Source: Paraburkholderia aromaticivorans
Lineage (GTDB): Bacteria; Pseudomonadota; Gammaproteobacteria; Burkholderiales; Burkholderiaceae
DNA: 64,000 nucleotides
Assembly (NCBI RefSeq): GCF_002278075.1
Contig: NZ_CP022992.1
Location: 124,001-188,000, forward strand
Direction of reading: 5' to 3'
The position numbers were made by a program, and so were the translations under genes. Of the stretch, positions 61,548 to 64,000 are shown one piece after another. The first letter of the stretch is position 1. Each line of letters opens with the position of its first letter. The notes beneath the pieces were generated by a model. The model worked only from the letters and a program-made list of their open reading frames with translations, had not been told where the DNA came from and did not search any database.

Positions 61548-61602
61548 TCTTTGCAAAGCGAGGCGTTTGCAAAGAGGTTTTTTGCGCGTAGCGCAGAAAG
61601 GG
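61548..61602 (+). ncRNA. Two-hairpin leader RNA element, copy B
   Basis: TCTTTGCAAA pairs with TTTGCAAAGA (61548-61575), then GGTTTTTT, then GCGC-GTA-GCGC (61584-61594), then AGAAAGGG. It matches copy A at 59916-59973 in layout and in the unpaired segments, with both stems changed but still paired. It lies before the DUF3150 gene. Confidence 0.55.
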
Positions 61603-61642
61603 TAGCTGGCACACCTATCTAAGTCAGCCATTCGTTTGTCAA

Positions 61643-61671
61643 CCCTACCGGGGATTTCATGCCCGGTAGGG
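61643..61671 (+). promoter_or_regulatory. Recurrent GC-rich leader hairpin
   Basis: CCCTACCGGG pairs exactly with CCCGGTAGGG around GATTTCATG, preceded by TGTCAA. It lies 34 bp before the DUF3150 start. Confidence 0.55.
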
Positions 61672-61705
61672 GGCATGGAGTCTTCGGGGTTTCCAGGAGA
61701 TCTCC

Positions 61706-62806
61706 ATGTCGCAGCAAACCGAAGTACGAACCCTCGAAAAGGTTCTCTGTTTCAGTATCGAAGCCCATATCTGGTCCGGCCGGCGCAAGCTGAAAACGAC
61801 CGATATCGGCGAAGTCGAAGATCTGCCGCACGGCGACCTTGCGTCGCTGGGTAGCAAGAAGGTCATCGACAGCGAGCACCTCAAGGTGTTCGACAAGCTC
61901 AAAAAGCGCGCGCAAAAGGCTTGTGAAAGCCGCGGAGTGCGTTTCCTCGGCGGCTATGCCATCCCCGCCAGGAAGGCAAAGCTGGTCGCAGATGATCTCG
62001 ACGCAATCGCAGTCGAATACGAGAAGGAGCGAAACCATCTCGTATCGAACTACGACCGTCTGATCCTCGAGTGGCAGAACGCCCCGCAAAACCAGGAATG
62101 GGCCCATATCATCAAAGACGAAGCGCCCGAAAAGGCGTACGTCGAAGGCGCTCTGGGATTCCGCTGGCAGGCGTTCAAGGTTCGCTCCGTCGGCGAGTCG
62201 GAAGAAGATTTCGATCAACTGTCGGGTGGCCTGAAGCAAGCCGAGCAAGGGCTGGCGGGGACGCTTTTCCGAGAGATTGCCCAGGAAGCAGCGGCGTTCG
62301 AAGAACGCACCCTGTCGTTCGGCGGCCAGAAGAACGGCCAGGCTCGGGAATATGTCACGCAGCGTTGCAAGAACGCGCTGCAGGCGATTCGCGAGAAGAT
62401 GCAGGGCCTCGCCTTCCTCGACCCGTGTGTACGTCCGATCATCGAGACCATCGACTACAGCATTAAGTTGCTGCCGGAGAAGGGCAAGATCGAGGGCATC
62501 CATCTGACGACCCTTTGGGGGCTGACGGGGATCCTCAAACGACCGGATCGTATGCGCGCGTTTGGCCAGCAGTGTCTGGAGTCGGGTGACGTCGCCGCGA
62601 CGTTCAACCTCGCCGTCGGCCCGCGCTTCGGTGCGGCGGACGAAGAGGGGGATGCACCGCCGGTCTCTGTGCCGATGGCTGCGCCCATGCAGCCTGTTGT
62701 GAGCGCTGGTTCGCCAGCACCTGTCGGCCGTCCTGGTCCGGCAGTTTCGTCGATGCCGTTGCCTTTGCCGCCCCAACCGGGCATGGCAACGGGCTTCGGG
62801 ATCTAA
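61706..62806 (+). CDS. DUF3150 family protein
   Basis: A 366-residue protein. The core (about 1-290) has CFSIEAHIWSGRRKLKTTDI, FLGGYAIPARKAKLVADDL and a long helical part (REIAQEAAAFEERTLSFGGQ), consistent with DUF3150. A Pro/Ala-rich tail (about 310-366) follows. In SXT/R391-type elements and related plasmids DUF3150 genes lie between cobS- and cobT-like genes; here the cobT-like gene is 58 bp downstream. The function of the trio is unknown. GGAG lies six bases before the ATG, after a strong leader hairpin. Confidence 0.7.
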   Translation: MSQQTEVRTLEKVLCFSIEAHIWSGRRKLKTTDIGEVEDLPHGDLASLGSKKVIDSEHLKVFDKLKKRAQKACESRGVRFLGGYAIPARKAKLVADDLDAIAVEYEKERNHLVSNYDRLILEWQNAPQNQEWAHIIKDEAPEKAYVEGALGFRWQAFKVRSVGESEEDFDQLSGGLKQAEQGLAGTLFREIAQEAAAFEERTLSFGGQKNGQAREYVTQRCKNALQAIREKMQGLAFLDPCVRPIIETIDYSIKLLPEKGKIEGIHLTTLWGLTGILKRPDRMRAFGQQCLESGDVAATFNLAVGPRFGAADEEGDAPPVSVPMAAPMQPVVSAGSPAPVGRPGPAVSSMPLPLPPQPGMATGFGI

Positions 62807-62807
62807 A

Positions 62808-62838
62808 CCCGAAGGGGCGTAACAATCGCCCCTTCGGG
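62808..62838 (+). promoter_or_regulatory. Leader hairpin before the cobT-like gene
   Basis: CCCGAAGGGGCG pairs exactly with CGCCCCTTCGGG around TAACAAT, two bp after the DUF3150 stop. TTCTTTTCTCGAAGG with the ribosome binding site follows. Confidence 0.6.
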
Positions 62839-62864
62839 GGCGATTCTTTTCTCGAAGGAATCGC

Positions 62865-64000
62865 ATGAACATCAATACGCTGAAAGGCGCCTTGCCGATC
62901 GCGGCCAGGCTGCTTGCGGAGAAGTGCGGTCTGAAGGTGCGCATAGGCGGCAATCGAGCCTACGCGAATCCCAGCGAGATCGTGCTTCCCGATCTTCCAA
63001 TCGAAGTGGAAAAGGCTCGAGTCCTCGGACTCGGGTTTGTTCTCCACGAAGGGGCGGGGCATATCGTTCATACCGACTTCGAGTCGGTTGCGGCGATGGA
63101 CCTCGCGGCTTTCACTTTTCGGATCTACAACGCGCTCGAGGACGTGCGCATTGAAGGCCTGGTGGAGCGGCGCTACCCCGGTGCCAATCGGATTTTTATG
63201 GCAATGCGCGAAACTCTGTCGAAAGACGGGCAGCTTCGCGAAATGTCGAATTCCTCCGATCTGGCTGAAGCTCTGATTACCGCGACGGTGCATACCTTGA
63301 ACTGGCGGCTGCTCAAGCGAACCTTTTTCGAGGCTCGTGAGGCGATCGCCGTGCAATGGCTTACGAGTGCGTTCGATAGTTCTTTTGCGAACGCATATCT
63401 GACGGTCATCGGCAAGGTTCAATTCGCACACACGTCGGCCGATGCCGCCCGGATCGCTGTCGAGGCCGTTTCCCTCCTGCAGCAGTATGCAGAGGAGAAC
63501 TCGGACTCGGATCAAGATTCGAGCGACCCGGAAGACGGCGGTGAGGATGAAGCCAACGGGGATTCCTCGAAGGCTGAATCCGATCCGAACGGCGAAGCAG
63601 GATCCGGCGGCGATAGCGGTCAGCTCGAGGACAGCGGGCAAGACCGTGAATCCGGTGGTGACGGTGACGTTCAGTCTGCTCCTGTGTCGGAGCAGCCGGC
63701 CTCGGCGGGCGCCAACGGTGACGATTCAGCCGCGGATGATGGTGCGACGTCGACCGACGAAGGAGACCCTTCGCAAGGTCTCGCGAACGCTGATTCCGAT
63801 GCGGCCGAGGATCCGTCCTCGGCACAAGGCGGTTCTGCTGACGCCGGCGGTAAGGCCGAATCGCAGTCCGACGGCGATAAGCCGGAAAGCGGCGCTGGAT
63901 CTGCGGCTGATTCCGGTGACGGTTCGGAGCCCGGTGACGGTTCGCAGTCGGGCGACGGTTCGCAGCCCGGTGACGGTTCGCAGTCGGGCGACGGTTCGCA
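62865..64000 (+). CDS. cobT: CobT-like protein, 3' end beyond window
   Basis: At least 378 residues are visible and the frame is open at base 64000. The N-terminal domain (about 1-215) has VLGLGFVLHEGAGHIVHTDF and IYNALEDVRIEGLVERRYPG, the pattern of CobT-type proteins in conjugative elements; there the first motif is usually HEAGH (HExxH), whereas here it reads HEGAGH with one extra residue. From about residue 220 comes a very long acidic Asp/Ser/Gly/Glu linker that ends in GDGSQ repeats. A von Willebrand A domain would be expected after the window end. It should pair with the CobS-like ATPase. Confidence 0.75.
   Translation, partial: MNINTLKGALPIAARLLAEKCGLKVRIGGNRAYANPSEIVLPDLPIEVEKARVLGLGFVLHEGAGHIVHTDFESVAAMDLAAFTFRIYNALEDVRIEGLVERRYPGANRIFMAMRETLSKDGQLREMSNSSDLAEALITATVHTLNWRLLKRTFFEAREAIAVQWLTSAFDSSFANAYLTVIGKVQFAHTSADAARIAVEAVSLLQQYAEENSDSDQDSSDPEDGGEDEANGDSSKAESDPNGEAGSGGDSGQLEDSGQDRESGGDGDVQSAPVSEQPASAGANGDDSAADDGATSTDEGDPSQGLANADSDAAEDPSSAQGGSADAGGKAESQSDGDKPESGAGSAADSGDGSEPGDGSQSGDGSQPGDGSQSGDGS
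63910..64000 (+). repeat. Tandem 18-bp repeats in the cobT-like gene
   Basis: A unit close to GGTGACGGTTCGCAGTCG repeats at least five times to the window edge, encoding alternating P/S-GDGSQ. The number of units can change by slippage without a frame shift. The repeat continues beyond the window. Confidence 0.75.

Noticed and set aside
46606..64000. Cobalamin biosynthesis (CobS/CobT cobaltochelatase)
   Set aside because: No CobN or other cobalamin genes are present; the pair is the MoxR/VWA type found on conjugative elements.

Overview
The window looks like part of a large, mosaic, multireplicon plasmid or megaplasmid of a Burkholderiaceae bacterium (Burkholderia, Paraburkholderia, Caballeronia or a close relative). 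This is inferred from the high GC content, the KfrA, Rep_3 and ParAB genes, two iteron origins, IS elements, a Tn7-like gene set, and families common in that group (DUF2844/DUF3443 pair, OprB porin, NRAMP-like transporter). No tRNA, rRNA or CRISPR array was seen.

Layout. 1-3.6 kb: a leftward kfrA cluster and a tyrosine recombinase. 3.8-12.1 kb: metal and transport genes. These are a DUF1289 protein, a dmeR-dmeF cobalt/nickel efflux pair with its operator, an OprB porin, an NRAMP-like transporter behind a long leader carrying short ORFs (one resembling the MgtL peptide), and a FieF-like efflux pump. 12.6-23.5 kb: a ParA-like gene cut by a 1,916-bp IS4-like element, then a Tn7-like tnsA-tnsB-tnsC-tniQ operon beside a second tyrosine recombinase. 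23.6-25.4 kb: a secreted DUF2844/DUF3443 pair.

25.6-34.5 kb is the plasmid backbone: one Rep_3 initiator with its iterons, parA-parB with seven 14-bp palindromes as putative parS, a helically phased TGGCC array, and a second Rep_3 initiator with an unrelated 15-bp iteron.

34.5-64 kb is mostly rightward and reads as a DNA-metabolism and maintenance block. It encodes a YcbK-like peptidase, RecE-like exonuclease, a zinc-cluster protein, a proline-rich membrane protein overlapping a bactofilin, a TraB-like carbon-nitrogen hydrolase, a UvrD-type helicase, an AcaB/DUF1845-like protein, a CobS/MoxR AAA ATPase, SSB, class Ia ribonucleotide reductase (nrdA broken by an IS21-family element, nrdB intact), a degenerate ribonucleotide-reductase-like paralogue, a DUF3150 protein and a CobT-like protein running off the end. 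The CobS-DUF3150-CobT, SSB and exonuclease set recalls SXT/R391-type conjugative elements and IncC plasmids.

The most unusual layer is regulatory. Most transcription units in 28-64 kb have a strong GC-rich hairpin just before the ribosome binding site. A 13-bp TTCCTG-N-CAGGAA-like palindrome recurs upstream of several units, the second iteron recurs far from its origin, and a two-hairpin RNA element occurs twice with compensatory changes. IS insertions have disabled one parA and the plasmid nrdA; exact target duplications allow both genes to be restored in frame.
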